The position numbers and the translations under genes were made by a program. A stretch of 64,000 bases of DNA from JACRLW01 sp050181465. GTDB lineage: Bacteria > Planctomycetota > UBA1135 > UBA2386. Below are positions 17,082 to 26,146 of this stretch, in pieces. Under the pieces are notes generated by a model. The model did no database searches. It had not been told where the DNA came from and saw only the letters and a list, made by a program, of their open reading frames with translations. Numbering within the stretch: position 1 is the stretch's first letter; every line of letters begins with the position of its first letter. The stretch covers positions 43,309 through 107,308 of the forward strand of contig JBFXDD010000017.1 in NCBI GenBank assembly GCA_050181465.1, given 5' to 3'.

Positions 17082-17690
17082 TCAGTCGCGCGATCCCGCG
17101 CGCGGCAATCGAACTGCCATGCGTGCGAGCACCTCTTCCACCGACTCGTTCGAATCCAGAGCTCGCAGTTGCGAGTGCCTACCACCGGCTGCACCCGAAC
17201 TCGGGTCGTCGAAACCGGCGATGTCCGGCGGACCGCTGACGCGATCCGTGGTGAGGACTGAGGAGCGCATCCGCAGCCGCGAACTCCAGATCGGCTGCGG
17301 TGGACGGCCAGCGACGATGGTCCACTCGATCTCCGAGTCCCGCGGATCGGAACCCGCCAAGGTGGAGCGCGGCAGAACGCGCTGCACCATCACAGCGTCG
17401 GCCGCGAAGGTGTCGAGCAGGTAGGTGAGCGCCGCTTCGCGCGGGATCGACGCGTTCAATGCACTGGCCGTGACCTCCGCCGGGACCGCGAGGTAGCCAC
17501 GCTCCACGAGGATCGAATGTGCGATCTGATCGAACGAAGCCAGTAGTGGGGACGCTGCACCGACCGATTCCGCCGGCAGCACGACGATGCGGCGTGGCGA
17601 AGCGGTGCGGAAGGCGACGACCGGCTCGGGCGTGGAGCAGGACCACAAGAGCGCGCAGGCAAGGAGCGCGCTACGCCGCCCGCGCATCAT
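17082..17690 (-). CDS. GNA1162/DUF799-like lipoprotein
   Basis: 202 residues. The lipobox LLWSC follows a short hydrophobic signal. The body (RRIVVLPAESVGAASPLLAS, FDQIAHSILVERGYLAVPAE, FAADAVMVQRVLP) matches the layout of the GNA1162/DUF799 lipoproteins: conserved 'IVVLP', a helix, then 'L...G..V.P', and a final 'DAV'. Such proteins are outer-membrane-associated and thought to take part in transport or secretion assemblies. The start overlaps the stop of the biotinyl gene (ATGA), coupling it to the carboxylase operon, which is unexpected for an envelope lipoprotein. Confidence 0.62.
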   Translation of the reverse strand: MMRGRRSALLACALLWSCSTPEPVVAFRTASPRRIVVLPAESVGAASPLLASFDQIAHSILVERGYLAVPAEVTASALNASIPREAALTYLLDTFAADAVMVQRVLPRSTLAGSDPRDSEIEWTIVAGRPPQPIWSSRLRMRSSVLTTDRVSGPPDIAGFDDPSSGAAGGRHSQLRALDSNESVEEVLARMAVRLPRAGSRD

Positions 17691-18202
17691 GCGTCGGCGT
17701 CGTCCAGTTCGACGAGCAGATCCCCGGCAGCGACGACATCCCCGACCTTCACGGCCAGCTTCACGACCTTGCCGCGGCCCTCGGCCGGGATCGGATTCTG
17801 CATTTTCATCGCCTCGAGTACGACGAGCGTGGCCCCGTCTTCAACCACCTCGCCCACCACGGCCTTCACCGCCACGACGACGCCGGGCATCGCGGCCTCG
17901 ACGACGCGCCGCCCACCCACCTTGTGCCCGGCCACGCGGTGCGCGGCTCGTTCGCGGTCGTCTTCGATGTCGACAATGACCCGCTCACCCAGCAACTGCA
18001 CCACCGTGCGGCCGCTCTCCTGCTCGATGAGGCTGTCGTAACTGCGACCATCGACGATCAGCGAGAAGGCGCCGCCGTCACCGACCGCGGTCAGGTCGAC
18101 GTGGAACACCGCGCCGTCGTCGCGCGCCGCCACTAGCGCACCGTTCTCGCGACGGAACTCGAAGGAGTGCTCGCGACCGTTGATCTTCGTCCAGTACTTC
18201 AT
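17687..18202 (-). CDS. Biotinyl carrier subunit of an acyl-CoA carboxylase
   Basis: 171 residues from ATG at 18202. The C-terminal 75 residues are a biotinyl/lipoyl domain with the biotinylation motif EAMKM (Lys133) flanked by the usual AMPG and GD turns. The N-terminal 90 residues (MKYWTKINGREHSFEF) resemble the BT-type domain that links carrier and carboxylase in propionyl/methylcrotonyl-CoA carboxylases. It is encoded 15 bp after the biotin carboxylase gene, so carrier and carboxylase are separate chains here. It should deliver carboxybiotin to the carboxyltransferase at 19754-21304. Confidence 0.88.
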   Translation of the reverse strand: MKYWTKINGREHSFEFRRENGALVAARDDGAVFHVDLTAVGDGGAFSLIVDGRSYDSLIEQESGRTVVQLLGERVIVDIEDDRERAAHRVAGHKVGGRRVVEAAMPGVVVAVKAVVGEVVEDGATLVVLEAMKMQNPIPAEGRGKVVKLAVKVGDVVAAGDLLVELDDADA

Positions 18203-18216
18203 CGCAACGTCTTCCT

Positions 18217-19731
18217 TCAGCGACCGAACCGACCGAGCCGAGCGGCACGATCCACGAGAACCCAACTCGGTAGCGCCTCGCGAGCTGCGCCACCTCGAAC
18301 CTCGGGAGCGGCGATCTTCTCGGCCGCCACGTGACGAACGACCGCGGCGGCGATGGCCGCGAGTTCCTCCGCGTGCGCGGACGGCGCTCGCGACACGTGC
18401 TCGAGAATCGAGGTGTCGTAGTCACCGGATGCGAACAACTCGCTCTGCAGCACCTTGAGCGCCGCCGACGCCGAAGTCGTGATGCCGACGATCCGCAGCT
18501 CGCGCAACGCGCGAATCGCGCGTGCGATCGCGGCATCGCGATCGTCGGCCCACACGATGAGCTTGCCGAGCATGCTGTCGTAGTGCGGCGTGATCTCGAG
18601 GCCGCGATACAGCGCCGCATCCAGCCGCACGCCCGGCCCACCCGGGGTGTTGAGTCGACGGACGGTGCCCAAGGCCGGGAACCACGTCATGGGGTCCTCG
18701 GCGTTGACGCGGATCTCGATCGAGTGGCCACGGGGGGCCGGGGGATCGTTCGCCGGCAGGCCCGCAGCGACGCGGAACTGTTCGCGCACGAGGTCCACTC
18801 CGAATCGCATCTCGGTGACCGGATGCTCGACCTGGAGCCGAGTGTTCATCTCGAGAAAGTAGAACTCCTTGCCGGAAGCGAGGAACTCGACGGTGCCCGC
18901 GCCGACGTAACCGACCGCTGCAGCGAGACGACACGCCGCCTTCTCCATCGCTGCGCGCATCGCCGCATCCAATGCCGGACTCGGTGACTCTTCGACGAGC
19001 TTCTGGTGCCGACGTTGCACCGAGCACTCGCGCTCGCCGTACGCGACGACCTTGCCGTGGCGGTCGCCCATCACCTGGATCTCGACGTGACGGGGCTTCG
19101 TCACGAACTTCTCGAGGTAGATGCGGTCGTCGCCGAACGCGCCCTGCGCTTCGGCGCGCGCCATCTTCGCGGCTTCGATCAAGCCGGAACGATCACGAAC
19201 GATGCGGATGCCCTTGCCGCCGCCGCCCGCTGCCGCCTTCAGCATCACCGGGAAGCCGATGCGCTCCGCGGTCGCGAACAGCACTTCGTCGTCGCGGACG
19301 TCGTCCTCGAGTCCCGGCACCAGCGGAACCCCTGCCTCCTTCGCGACCTTCCGCGCCTCGACCTTGTCGCCCATCGCGCGGATGGCGTGCGCCGACGGCC
19401 CGAGGAAGGTGATCCCGGCATCGGCGCATGCCTCCGCGAAGCCGGCGTTCTCGGACAGGAAGCCGTAGCCCGGATGGATGCAGTCGGCGCCGCTGGCCTT
19501 GGCCGCCGCGATGACCTTCGTGACCGCAAGATAACTGTCCTTGGGCGACGATCCGCCGAGATGCACAGCGCGGTCGGCGCGGCGCACGTGCAAGGCGTTG
19601 CGATCGGCATCGGAATAGACCGCGACCGTCTCGATCCCGATCTCCTTGGCCGTGCGAATCACGCGCAGTGCGATCTCACCGCGATTCGCGATCAGCACCC
19701 GTCGAAAGAGAGGCGACTTCTTCTCGCTCAT
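18217..19731 (-). CDS. Biotin carboxylase subunit of an acyl-CoA carboxylase
   Basis: 504 residues from ATG at 19731. ATP-grasp biotin carboxylase that charges biotin with bicarbonate. N-domain VLIANRGEIALRVIRTAKE, ATP loop KAAAGGGGKGIRIV, catalytic stretch FLEMNTRLQVEHPVTE, and C-domain IEIRVNAEDP are all present. The length fits AccC plus a 50-residue tail that does not contain the carrier domain. It sits between the carboxyltransferase and the carrier genes, 22 bp after the former. With the epimerase upstream, propionyl-CoA is the likeliest final acceptor. Confidence 0.93.
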   Translation of the reverse strand: MSEKKSPLFRRVLIANRGEIALRVIRTAKEIGIETVAVYSDADRNALHVRRADRAVHLGGSSPKDSYLAVTKVIAAAKASGADCIHPGYGFLSENAGFAEACADAGITFLGPSAHAIRAMGDKVEARKVAKEAGVPLVPGLEDDVRDDEVLFATAERIGFPVMLKAAAGGGGKGIRIVRDRSGLIEAAKMARAEAQGAFGDDRIYLEKFVTKPRHVEIQVMGDRHGKVVAYGERECSVQRRHQKLVEESPSPALDAAMRAAMEKAACRLAAAVGYVGAGTVEFLASGKEFYFLEMNTRLQVEHPVTEMRFGVDLVREQFRVAAGLPANDPPAPRGHSIEIRVNAEDPMTWFPALGTVRRLNTPGGPGVRLDAALYRGLEITPHYDSMLGKLIVWADDRDAAIARAIRALRELRIVGITTSASAALKVLQSELFASGDYDTSILEHVSRAPSAHAEELAAIAAAVVRHVAAEKIAAPEVRGGAAREALPSWVLVDRAARLGRFGR

Positions 19732-19753
19732 GGTTTGCGCTTCCGCGTTGGGT

Positions 19754-21304
19754 TCAGAGCGGGATGTTGCCGTGCTTGCGCGGCGGGTTGGAATCACGCT
19801 TGCGCGAGGCGAGCTCGAGGGCGCGGATGAGCGTCGCGCGCGTCTCGCGCGGTTGGATCACGTCGTCGACGTAACCGTGCGCGGCGGCGAGGTACGGATT
19901 GTTGAAGCGTTCCTTGTATGCCGCAACCAGCCGCGCCTCCTCGGCCTTGGGATCGCTCGCTGCCTGGATCTCACGGCGAAAGACGATCTTGGCAGCGCCC
20001 TCCGCGCCCATCACCGCGATTTCGGCACCGGGCCACGCGAGATTGACGTCGCCACGGATGTGCTTGCTCGACATGACGTCGTAGGCACCGCCGTATGCCT
20101 TGCGGGTGATCACCGTGAGCTTGGGCACGGTCGCCTCGCAGTATGCATAGAGGAGCTTGGCACCGTGAACGATGATGCCGTCGTGCTCCTGACCCTTGCC
20201 GGGCAGGAAGCCGGGGACGTCTTCGAAGGTCACGATCGGAATGTTGAAGCAATCGCAGAAGCGGATGAACCGCGCTCCCTTGATGCTGGCGTGGATGTCT
20301 AGGACGCCGGCGAGATAGCTCGGCTGATTGCCGACGATGCCCACCACGCGGCCGCCGAGCCGCGCGAACCCGACCACCATGTTGCGCGCATATGCCGAGT
20401 GGACCTCGAGGAACTTGCCGTCGTCGACGACCAGCTTGACGACCTCCCGCATGTCGTACGGTACGTCGCTGGAGGCCGGCACGATCGTGTCGAGTCGCTC
20501 CTCCGCGCGATTGGGATCGTCACTCGTCGCCAGATAGGGCGGATCCTCGGTGTTGTTGAGGGGCAGATACCCCATCAGTTCACGCACCAGCATCAGGCAA
20601 GCGGTGTCGTCGGCTGCCGTGAAGTGGGCGACACCGCTCTTGCTCGCGTGCACGCGCGCGCCGCCGAGTTCCTCCGAGGTCACCTCCTCGTGCGTGACCG
20701 TCTTGACCACGTCCGGCCCCGTGATGTGCATGAAGCTCGTGCCTTCGACCATCAGCACGAAGTCCGTGATCGCGGGCGAATACACCGCGCCGCCGGCGCA
20801 GGGTCCGAGGATCGCGCTGATCTGGGGCACGACCCCCGAGGCCAAGGTGTTGCGCAGGAAGATCTCCGCGTAGCCGCCCAGCGAGACGACGCCTTCTTGG
20901 ATGCGAGCACCGCCCGAATCGTTGAGTCCGATGACCGGCACGCCCATCTTGAGCGAGAGGTCCATGATCTTGCAGATCTTCGCGGCGTGCGTCTCGGAGA
21001 GCGAACCGCCGAACACGGTGAAGTCCTGACTGAATAGATAGATCGGCCGACCACCGATGCGCGCCGACCCGGTGACCACGCCGTCACCCAGGATCTTGTT
21101 CGCCTCGCTGTCCATCCCGAAGTCGCGACAGCGATGCACGACGAATCGATCGACCTCGGCGAAGCTACCGGGATCGACGAGCAAGTCGATGCGCTCGCGC
21201 GCGGTGAGCTTGCCCTTCTCATGTTGTGCAGCGATGCGCTGCTCCCCGCCGCCTTTCTGCGAACGGGCGCGCATCTCGCGCAAGGTCTCGAGAGGATCCT
21301 TCAT
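19754..21304 (-). CDS. pccB: Propionyl-CoA carboxylase-type carboxyltransferase subunit
   Basis: 516 residues. Crotonase-fold carboxyltransferase transferring CO2 from biotin to an acyl-CoA. It begins LETLREMRARSQKGGG, shows KLTARERIDLLVDPGSF, the N-half oxyanion region NDSGGARIQEGV and the C-half motif RKAYGGAYDVMSSKH. The length matches PccB/MccB (about 515). The neighbouring methylmalonyl-CoA epimerase favours propionyl-CoA over methylcrotonyl-CoA. The start codon is preceded immediately by four 14-bp tandem repeats that occupy the ribosome-binding zone. Confidence 0.9.
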   Translation of the reverse strand: MKDPLETLREMRARSQKGGGEQRIAAQHEKGKLTARERIDLLVDPGSFAEVDRFVVHRCRDFGMDSEANKILGDGVVTGSARIGGRPIYLFSQDFTVFGGSLSETHAAKICKIMDLSLKMGVPVIGLNDSGGARIQEGVVSLGGYAEIFLRNTLASGVVPQISAILGPCAGGAVYSPAITDFVLMVEGTSFMHITGPDVVKTVTHEEVTSEELGGARVHASKSGVAHFTAADDTACLMLVRELMGYLPLNNTEDPPYLATSDDPNRAEERLDTIVPASSDVPYDMREVVKLVVDDGKFLEVHSAYARNMVVGFARLGGRVVGIVGNQPSYLAGVLDIHASIKGARFIRFCDCFNIPIVTFEDVPGFLPGKGQEHDGIIVHGAKLLYAYCEATVPKLTVITRKAYGGAYDVMSSKHIRGDVNLAWPGAEIAVMGAEGAAKIVFRREIQAASDPKAEEARLVAAYKERFNNPYLAAAHGYVDDVIQPRETRATLIRALELASRKRDSNPPRKHGNIPL

Positions 21305-21360
21305 GGTTTCGAAGTCTCGGTTTCGAAGTCTCGGTTTCGAAGTCTCTGTTTCGAGGTCTC
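21305..21360. repeat. Four tandem 14-bp repeats at the pccB start
   Basis: Units GGTTTCGAAGTCTC at 21305, 21319 and 21333, and a variant TGTTTCGAGGTCTC at 21347. They fill the whole gap between the epimerase stop (21359-21361) and the pccB ATG (21302-21304). The sense strand reads (GAGACTTCGAAACC)n-ATG, with no ordinary Shine-Dalgarno sequence. Confidence 0.93.
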
Positions 21361-21772
21361 AGTCGTGATTGCCGTGGTCTTCGACGAACTCGGCCAGCAC
21401 TCCACCCAGAAAGCGAGGGTGCGCGAATGCCACTTTCGTGTCGTGCGCGCCGCGCCGCGGCGCGACATCCAGCATCGGGGCGCCAGCGTCGGCGAGAACC
21501 TCGATGGTCTTACCGGTGTCGTCGACGTGGAATGCGAGGTGATGGATTCCGGGTCCGCGCTTGTCGAGGAACTTGGCGATCGGGCTCTCCGGATCGGTGG
21601 CTTCGAGTAGCTCGATGCGTTGCTCCCCCGCGAAGAGCACGGCGACACGCACTCGCTCGGTCGGCACGACGTCGATGCTCGAAAGCCGAAGCCCGAGCGT
21701 GCCGACCCAGTGCGGCAACGCCTCGTCCAGGGAGCGCACAGCGACGCCGATGTGGTGCAGGCCGACGATCAT
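21359..21772 (-). CDS. mce: Methylmalonyl-CoA epimerase
   Basis: 137 residues. Vicinal-oxygen-chelate fold converting (S)- to (R)-methylmalonyl-CoA in propionate use. The start GLHHIGVAVRSLDEALPHW, the central RIELLEATDPESPIAKFL, and GPGIHHLAFHVDD carry the metal-binding His and Glu positions of the family. It is the first gene of the carboxylase operon. The downstream mutase expected for the full pathway is not in the window. Confidence 0.9.
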   Translation of the reverse strand: MIVGLHHIGVAVRSLDEALPHWVGTLGLRLSSIDVVPTERVRVAVLFAGEQRIELLEATDPESPIAKFLDKRGPGIHHLAFHVDDTGKTIEVLADAGAPMLDVAPRRGAHDTKVAFAHPRFLGGVLAEFVEDHGNHD

Positions 21773-21841
21773 GGGGCGAACAAGCTATCCCTCCGGCATG
21801 GCGGATTCACCGCTCGGGAGACCGGCGGCGAAGGGACGGGC

Positions 21842-22873
21842 TCAGGTCCAACGGAACAGCCGGGCGGCGATCACGAAGCTCGTCGCGCACAGGACCGCCA
21901 ACACCCCCGCCGACCAGGCGATGGCCGAGCCGTCGAGCGAGCCGAGCATGACGCCGCGGAGCGCGTCGGTCAGCCAACTCATCGGCATGGCGTCGCGCAG
22001 AAATCCCGGGAATCGCTGGTTGCTGAAGAACACGCCGCCGAGCAGCCACATCGGCATCGTGACGAGATTGATCAGCCCGGAGACCGTCTCCGTCGACTTG
22101 GTTCGGCTCCCCAACACCAGACCGATGCCGCTGAAGGTCAGCGACCCGAGCGCGATGAGCAGCAATAGGACCACGAAGGAGCCGCGGATCGGCACGCCGA
22201 AGGCGAAGTACCCGAACGCGAGGATCGCGAGCGGCGGTGCCATCGAGAAGCCAAGACGACTGAGCACCAGGCTGAGCAGGAACTCCGTGCGGCCGAGCGA
22301 CGTGACCGCCAGACGCCGCAGGAGGTTCTTCTCGCGCATATTGACCAGGTTGTAGGCGATGCCGTAGAGCCCGCCGCCGAGCAAGTTCATCCCGATGAGT
22401 CCGGCGATGAGGAAGTCGATGTAGCGATCACCCGGTTCGTCGACAGCCTCGATGGTCGATCGCTCCGCAACGGCCTCGCCGCGCGAGCGCGCGAGCGCGC
22501 GCTCGACCAACAGCCGCGCGAGTTCGCTCCCGGTGCGCTGCGGATCGAGTTCGAAGACCGGCGCGGTCGCGACACCGGACACGACGAGATCGACCTCACC
22601 GAGACTCAGCGCCCGTCGTGCGCGGGCGACTTCGAGATCGCGAAGCTCGAGCCGTCCCTCGTCGCCCTCGCTCAGCGAGCGACGAAGCTCCGCCCCAGCG
22701 TCGCTGCGGATCCCCACCATCACCGGCGCTGGTTTGCCCTCGGCGAAGGCGATGCCGAGCACGAGGGCCATCATCAGCGGGAAGCCGAAGGTCCAGAACA
22801 CCGCTTCCGGCGTGCGGAGGTACTCACGCAGCGTCACGCCGGTGAGGGCGCGCAGCACGGGGACGCGAATCAC
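21842..22873 (-). CDS. ABC-2 type transporter permease
   Basis: 343 residues. The N-terminal anchor region (TPEAVFWTFGFPLMMALVLGIAFAE) is followed by a 130-residue soluble extracytoplasmic loop, then five hydrophobic segments in the C-terminal half, including GLIGMNLLGGGLYGIAYNLV and MPMWLLGGVFFSNQRFPG. This is the ABC-2/YhfK-like exporter plan. The start overlaps the stop of the ATPase gene (ATGA), so the two subunits are made together. Cargo is unknown. Confidence 0.88.
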   Translation of the reverse strand: MIRVPVLRALTGVTLREYLRTPEAVFWTFGFPLMMALVLGIAFAEGKPAPVMVGIRSDAGAELRRSLSEGDEGRLELRDLEVARARRALSLGEVDLVVSGVATAPVFELDPQRTGSELARLLVERALARSRGEAVAERSTIEAVDEPGDRYIDFLIAGLIGMNLLGGGLYGIAYNLVNMREKNLLRRLAVTSLGRTEFLLSLVLSRLGFSMAPPLAILAFGYFAFGVPIRGSFVVLLLLIALGSLTFSGIGLVLGSRTKSTETVSGLINLVTMPMWLLGGVFFSNQRFPGFLRDAMPMSWLTDALRGVMLGSLDGSAIAWSAGVLAVLCATSFVIAARLFRWT

Positions 22874-23829
22874 GGGCCCTCCCCGTCGCGAAGGTGTCGG
22901 CCGGTCAGGTGCACGAAAACGTCCTCGAGCGTGAGGTGTCTCGTGGCGAGTTCACGGAGCGCGACGCCGCGTGACTCGATCGTTCGCAGGATCGCGGGCA
23001 CCGCATGGTGCAACTCGCCGACGGTCAACGACAGCTTGTCGCCCTCGAAGTGATGTTCGCTCAAGGTGGGGATCGCCTGTCGAGCTCGATCGTCGAACCA
23101 CGTCTCGATGCCGTCCGCGGTGACGTCGACCACGTGGCCGGCACCGAGACCGGCGACGAGTTCGCGCGGCGTGCCGAGCGCGATGCGTTTGCCGTGGTCG
23201 ACGATTCCGATCCGATCGCACAGCACCGCCGCCTCGTCCATGTAGTGGGTGGTGAGTACCACCGTGCCACCGTCCTCGTCGCGGAATCGACGGATGACTT
23301 CCCACAGCGAACGCCGCGATTGCGGATCGAGTCCGGTCGTCGGCTCATCGAGGAACAACAACTTCGGCCGCCCGGCCAGGGCCGCAGCGACTGCCAGCCG
23401 CTGCTTTTGCCCACCGGAGAGCGTGTGGTAGCGCGCGTTCGCCTTCTCCTCCAGCGCGACCATGCCGGCCAGCTCGTCGGCGGTACGAATCCGGTCGTGC
23501 AATACCACGAACAGCTCGAGCAGCTCGCGGACGGTCTGCTTGGGAAACATCTCGGTCGACTGCAGGGCGACACCGATCTGCGTCCGCAGCGCAGCGGCAT
23601 CGCGCTCCCAACTCAGTCCGAGCACGCGCACCTCGCCGCTGGTCGGCGGCAGGATGCCCTCACAGATCTCGACGGTCGTCGTCTTGCCAGCACCGTTCGG
23701 GCCCAGGAGGCCGAAGATCTCACCCCGCGCGACCTCGAGATCGAGGCCGTCGACTGCGGTGACACTGCTCTTCTTCCTGCGCTCGTAGACCTTTCGCAGG
23801 CCACGCAACTCGATCGCCAAGCCGTTCAT
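22870..23829 (-). CDS. ABC transporter ATP-binding protein
   Basis: 319 residues from ATG at 23829. Walker A GPNGAGKTTTVEI (about 45), Q-loop LQSTE, signature LSGGQKQRLAVA, Walker B LLFLDEPTTGLDP, and the switch His in TTHYMDE. The C-terminal 90 residues match the regulatory tail of DrrA/NatA-type exporters. The start overlaps the stop of the aldolase/dehydrogenase gene and the stop overlaps the permease start, both by ATGA. This tight coupling of an exporter to a sugar-catabolism enzyme is uncommon. Confidence 0.92.
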   Translation of the reverse strand: MNGLAIELRGLRKVYERRKKSSVTAVDGLDLEVARGEIFGLLGPNGAGKTTTVEICEGILPPTSGEVRVLGLSWERDAAALRTQIGVALQSTEMFPKQTVRELLELFVVLHDRIRTADELAGMVALEEKANARYHTLSGGQKQRLAVAAALAGRPKLLFLDEPTTGLDPQSRRSLWEVIRRFRDEDGGTVVLTTHYMDEAAVLCDRIGIVDHGKRIALGTPRELVAGLGAGHVVDVTADGIETWFDDRARQAIPTLSEHHFEGDKLSLTVGELHHAVPAILRTIESRGVALRELATRHLTLEDVFVHLTGRHLRDGEGP

Positions 23830-25901
23830 CGCGGAAATGCCTCGGGAAGACCGGAATCCACCGGGAGGAAGGCGCCGGTCGTCCGGGTCGCGTCGGCGCA
23901 GAAGAAGACCACGGCACGGCCGACGTCGGCAGGACGCACACTCTCGCGCAGCAGACTGCGCTCCCGGTAGTGTTCGCGCAGTCCGTCGGCATCGAGTCCG
24001 CGGGCGCGCATGCGTGCGGGGCCGACCTCGGCCCACAGCCCGCTCTCGATCGTCTCACCGAACACGGCGTCGGCATGGATCGTGTTGACCCGCACGCCCA
24101 ACGGCGCGAGTTCGAGGGCGGCGATCCGCGCGAGCTGCGTCGCGGCCGCCTTGCTCGCGGAATATGCCCCGAAGCCCGCGCCCGGAGCCGTGACGTTCTT
24201 GCTGCCCTGCAACACCACGCAACCGCCGCGACCCTGCGCCCGAAACGCGCGCGCGCTTTCCCGCAAGACGAGCATGGTGCCGACTACGTTGACGTCGAAC
24301 ACGCGCCGGAAGTCGCTCACCGCCATCGCCTCCAGCGTAGCGACGTGCGCAACACCCGCGTTGGCAACCACGATGTCGAGCCCGCCGAACCTCGCGACGC
24401 ATTCGCGCAGGCCAGAGGTCACGGCCGATTCATCGGTGACGTCCACCACGATCGCCGCGAGTCGCTCGCCGGGGTGCCGACGTCGGAGATCTGCCGACGC
24501 CGTCGCCAATCGCTCCCGATCACGATCGACCAACACGACGTGCGCGCCGGCTGCCAACAACTCCTCCGCAATGCCGTGGCCGATGGCACCGCCCGCACCA
24601 GTTATCCAGGCGATCTGACCGTGGAGTGGCGATTGTTTCGCGCCGCGCAACTTGCGCTGTTCGAGCGCCCAATACTCCATCTCGAACAACTCGGCATCGG
24701 CGATGGTTCGATGCGGACCGCACGCACTCGCCAGCGACTTGCCGCGCAAGGTCGCGACCGCGAGATCCGCGACGATGTTCGCCGAGCGCTTGTCGTGACC
24801 GATCCCGACCACCCCGACGCCGCCGATCACCGCGACCTTCGGCCGCGGATCGAGCCGGGTGAGCACGCGCCCGCGTGCCAGCCGATCGAAGCGCTCGCCC
24901 TGCGCGGCCTCGAATGCGCGAACGATCGCTGCAACCGCGTCGCGATCGGTCGCGTGCTCGACCGGCACATGGAGGTACTCGCCCTTGGTGCGAATCACGT
25001 GGTCGGGCGTGAGCAGGCCGTCCCGACACCAGTCACCGGCCGCGGGATGCGAGGCCAAGGCGCGGGTGTCGGCATCGGCGCGCAACTCTGCGATCGTGCG
25101 CGCACCGTCCACCCCACCGCCGCCGAACGCCGCGCGGAGAGCGAGCAGGGCTGCAGTCGCGTCGACCGACGAGTCCGGCGCCGGGACGGCGACCACGCGA
25201 CGCTCCGCTCGCGCGTGTAGGAACTGCTCGGCGCGCCCGCAGACGTCGATCATCCGTGCGTAGCTCGCACGCGCCGTCGACCCGAACGTGAACACACCGT
25301 GGTGTCGCAGCACGATCGCCGTGCAGTTCGGCCGCTTCGCCAGCACGTCCCGCACGGCAAGGGCGAGCGGGAAGCCCGGCATGATCCACGGCAGGATCGG
25401 AATGTCCTCACCCAGCGCCTCGCGCAGGCGGGCTTCGCCGTCGTCCAGATTACCGAGCAACGCGACCGCGTCGGCGTGCGTGTGGTCGACCCACGTGGGC
25501 GCGACGAAGGCGTGCAACAGAGTCTCGATGGACGGCGTCGGTGCGCTCGCATCCAGGAGCGCAGTGCGCAGCTCGTTCACCATCGCGTCATCGTCGAGCA
25601 CGGACAGCGCCGACAGGCGAGTGAGTCTTTGCAGTCGCAGGGCAGGGTGATCGGCCGGCTCCACGGTCGCGAGGTCCGAGCCGCTGCCTTTCACGCAGAT
25701 CACGGCGAGCGCTTCACCGGTCGCCGGATCGGGGCGGGTCGTCTTGACCGACGTGTTGCCGCCGCCGTGAAGCACGAGGGCCGGGTCGCCGCCGATCAAC
25801 CGCGACGAATAGACGCGCAGGGCGAGTGCTTCGCCCCACCCGGCGCCATAGCGATCGATCGCGGCCTGCGCGTCGCGGTCGTTCCAGCGGTCGTGAATCA
25901 C
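23826..25901 (-). CDS. Bifunctional class II aldolase / short-chain dehydrogenase (RhaD-type)
   Basis: 691 residues from GTG at 25901 (a TTG one codon earlier is possible). Residues 1-400 are a class II aldolase/adducin domain: LVLHGGGNTSVK, the zinc-type VDHTHADAV, and LRHHGVFTFG. From about 430 an SDR domain follows, with AWITGAGGAIGHGIAEELL, NAG, and YSASK. This fusion is the rhamnulose-1-phosphate aldolase/lactaldehyde dehydrogenase type used in rhamnose or related deoxysugar breakdown; the exact sugar is inferred. It heads a three-gene minus operon with the ABC exporter. The larger frame has no competing start. Confidence 0.85.
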   Translation of the reverse strand: MIHDRWNDRDAQAAIDRYGAGWGEALALRVYSSRLIGGDPALVLHGGGNTSVKTTRPDPATGEALAVICVKGSGSDLATVEPADHPALRLQRLTRLSALSVLDDDAMVNELRTALLDASAPTPSIETLLHAFVAPTWVDHTHADAVALLGNLDDGEARLREALGEDIPILPWIMPGFPLALAVRDVLAKRPNCTAIVLRHHGVFTFGSTARASYARMIDVCGRAEQFLHARAERRVVAVPAPDSSVDATAALLALRAAFGGGGVDGARTIAELRADADTRALASHPAAGDWCRDGLLTPDHVIRTKGEYLHVPVEHATDRDAVAAIVRAFEAAQGERFDRLARGRVLTRLDPRPKVAVIGGVGVVGIGHDKRSANIVADLAVATLRGKSLASACGPHRTIADAELFEMEYWALEQRKLRGAKQSPLHGQIAWITGAGGAIGHGIAEELLAAGAHVVLVDRDRERLATASADLRRRHPGERLAAIVVDVTDESAVTSGLRECVARFGGLDIVVANAGVAHVATLEAMAVSDFRRVFDVNVVGTMLVLRESARAFRAQGRGGCVVLQGSKNVTAPGAGFGAYSASKAAATQLARIAALELAPLGVRVNTIHADAVFGETIESGLWAEVGPARMRARGLDADGLREHYRERSLLRESVRPADVGRAVVFFCADATRTTGAFLPVDSGLPEAFPR

Positions 25902-26146
25902 CAATGCGGACGGTAGCGAAGAGATGGTGCGCGCGCGATGAGTCGGTGCAACCGCACCACGAAGTCGGAGCGACGCGCCCGGGCCGTCGATCGTCCTTCA
26001 GTCGGAAGCGCTCGCAAGTCGTGAGTGATCGACATCAACCGCCGCCCATCCCAAAGACGTGACGGCGAAGTCCCTCACGCCGGACCGCTCCCATCGCAGT
26101 CGCCAGGGCCCCCGGGCGCGGCGCGCGTCGACCACGGCCGCTCGCG
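25902..26146. other. Intergenic, no gene recognised
   Basis: About 245 bp between two minus-strand genes. No terminator, RNA gene or promoter could be supported. Confidence 0.4.

Noticed and set aside
21305..21360. CRISPR-like array
   Set aside because: The units are contiguous 14-mers with no spacers.
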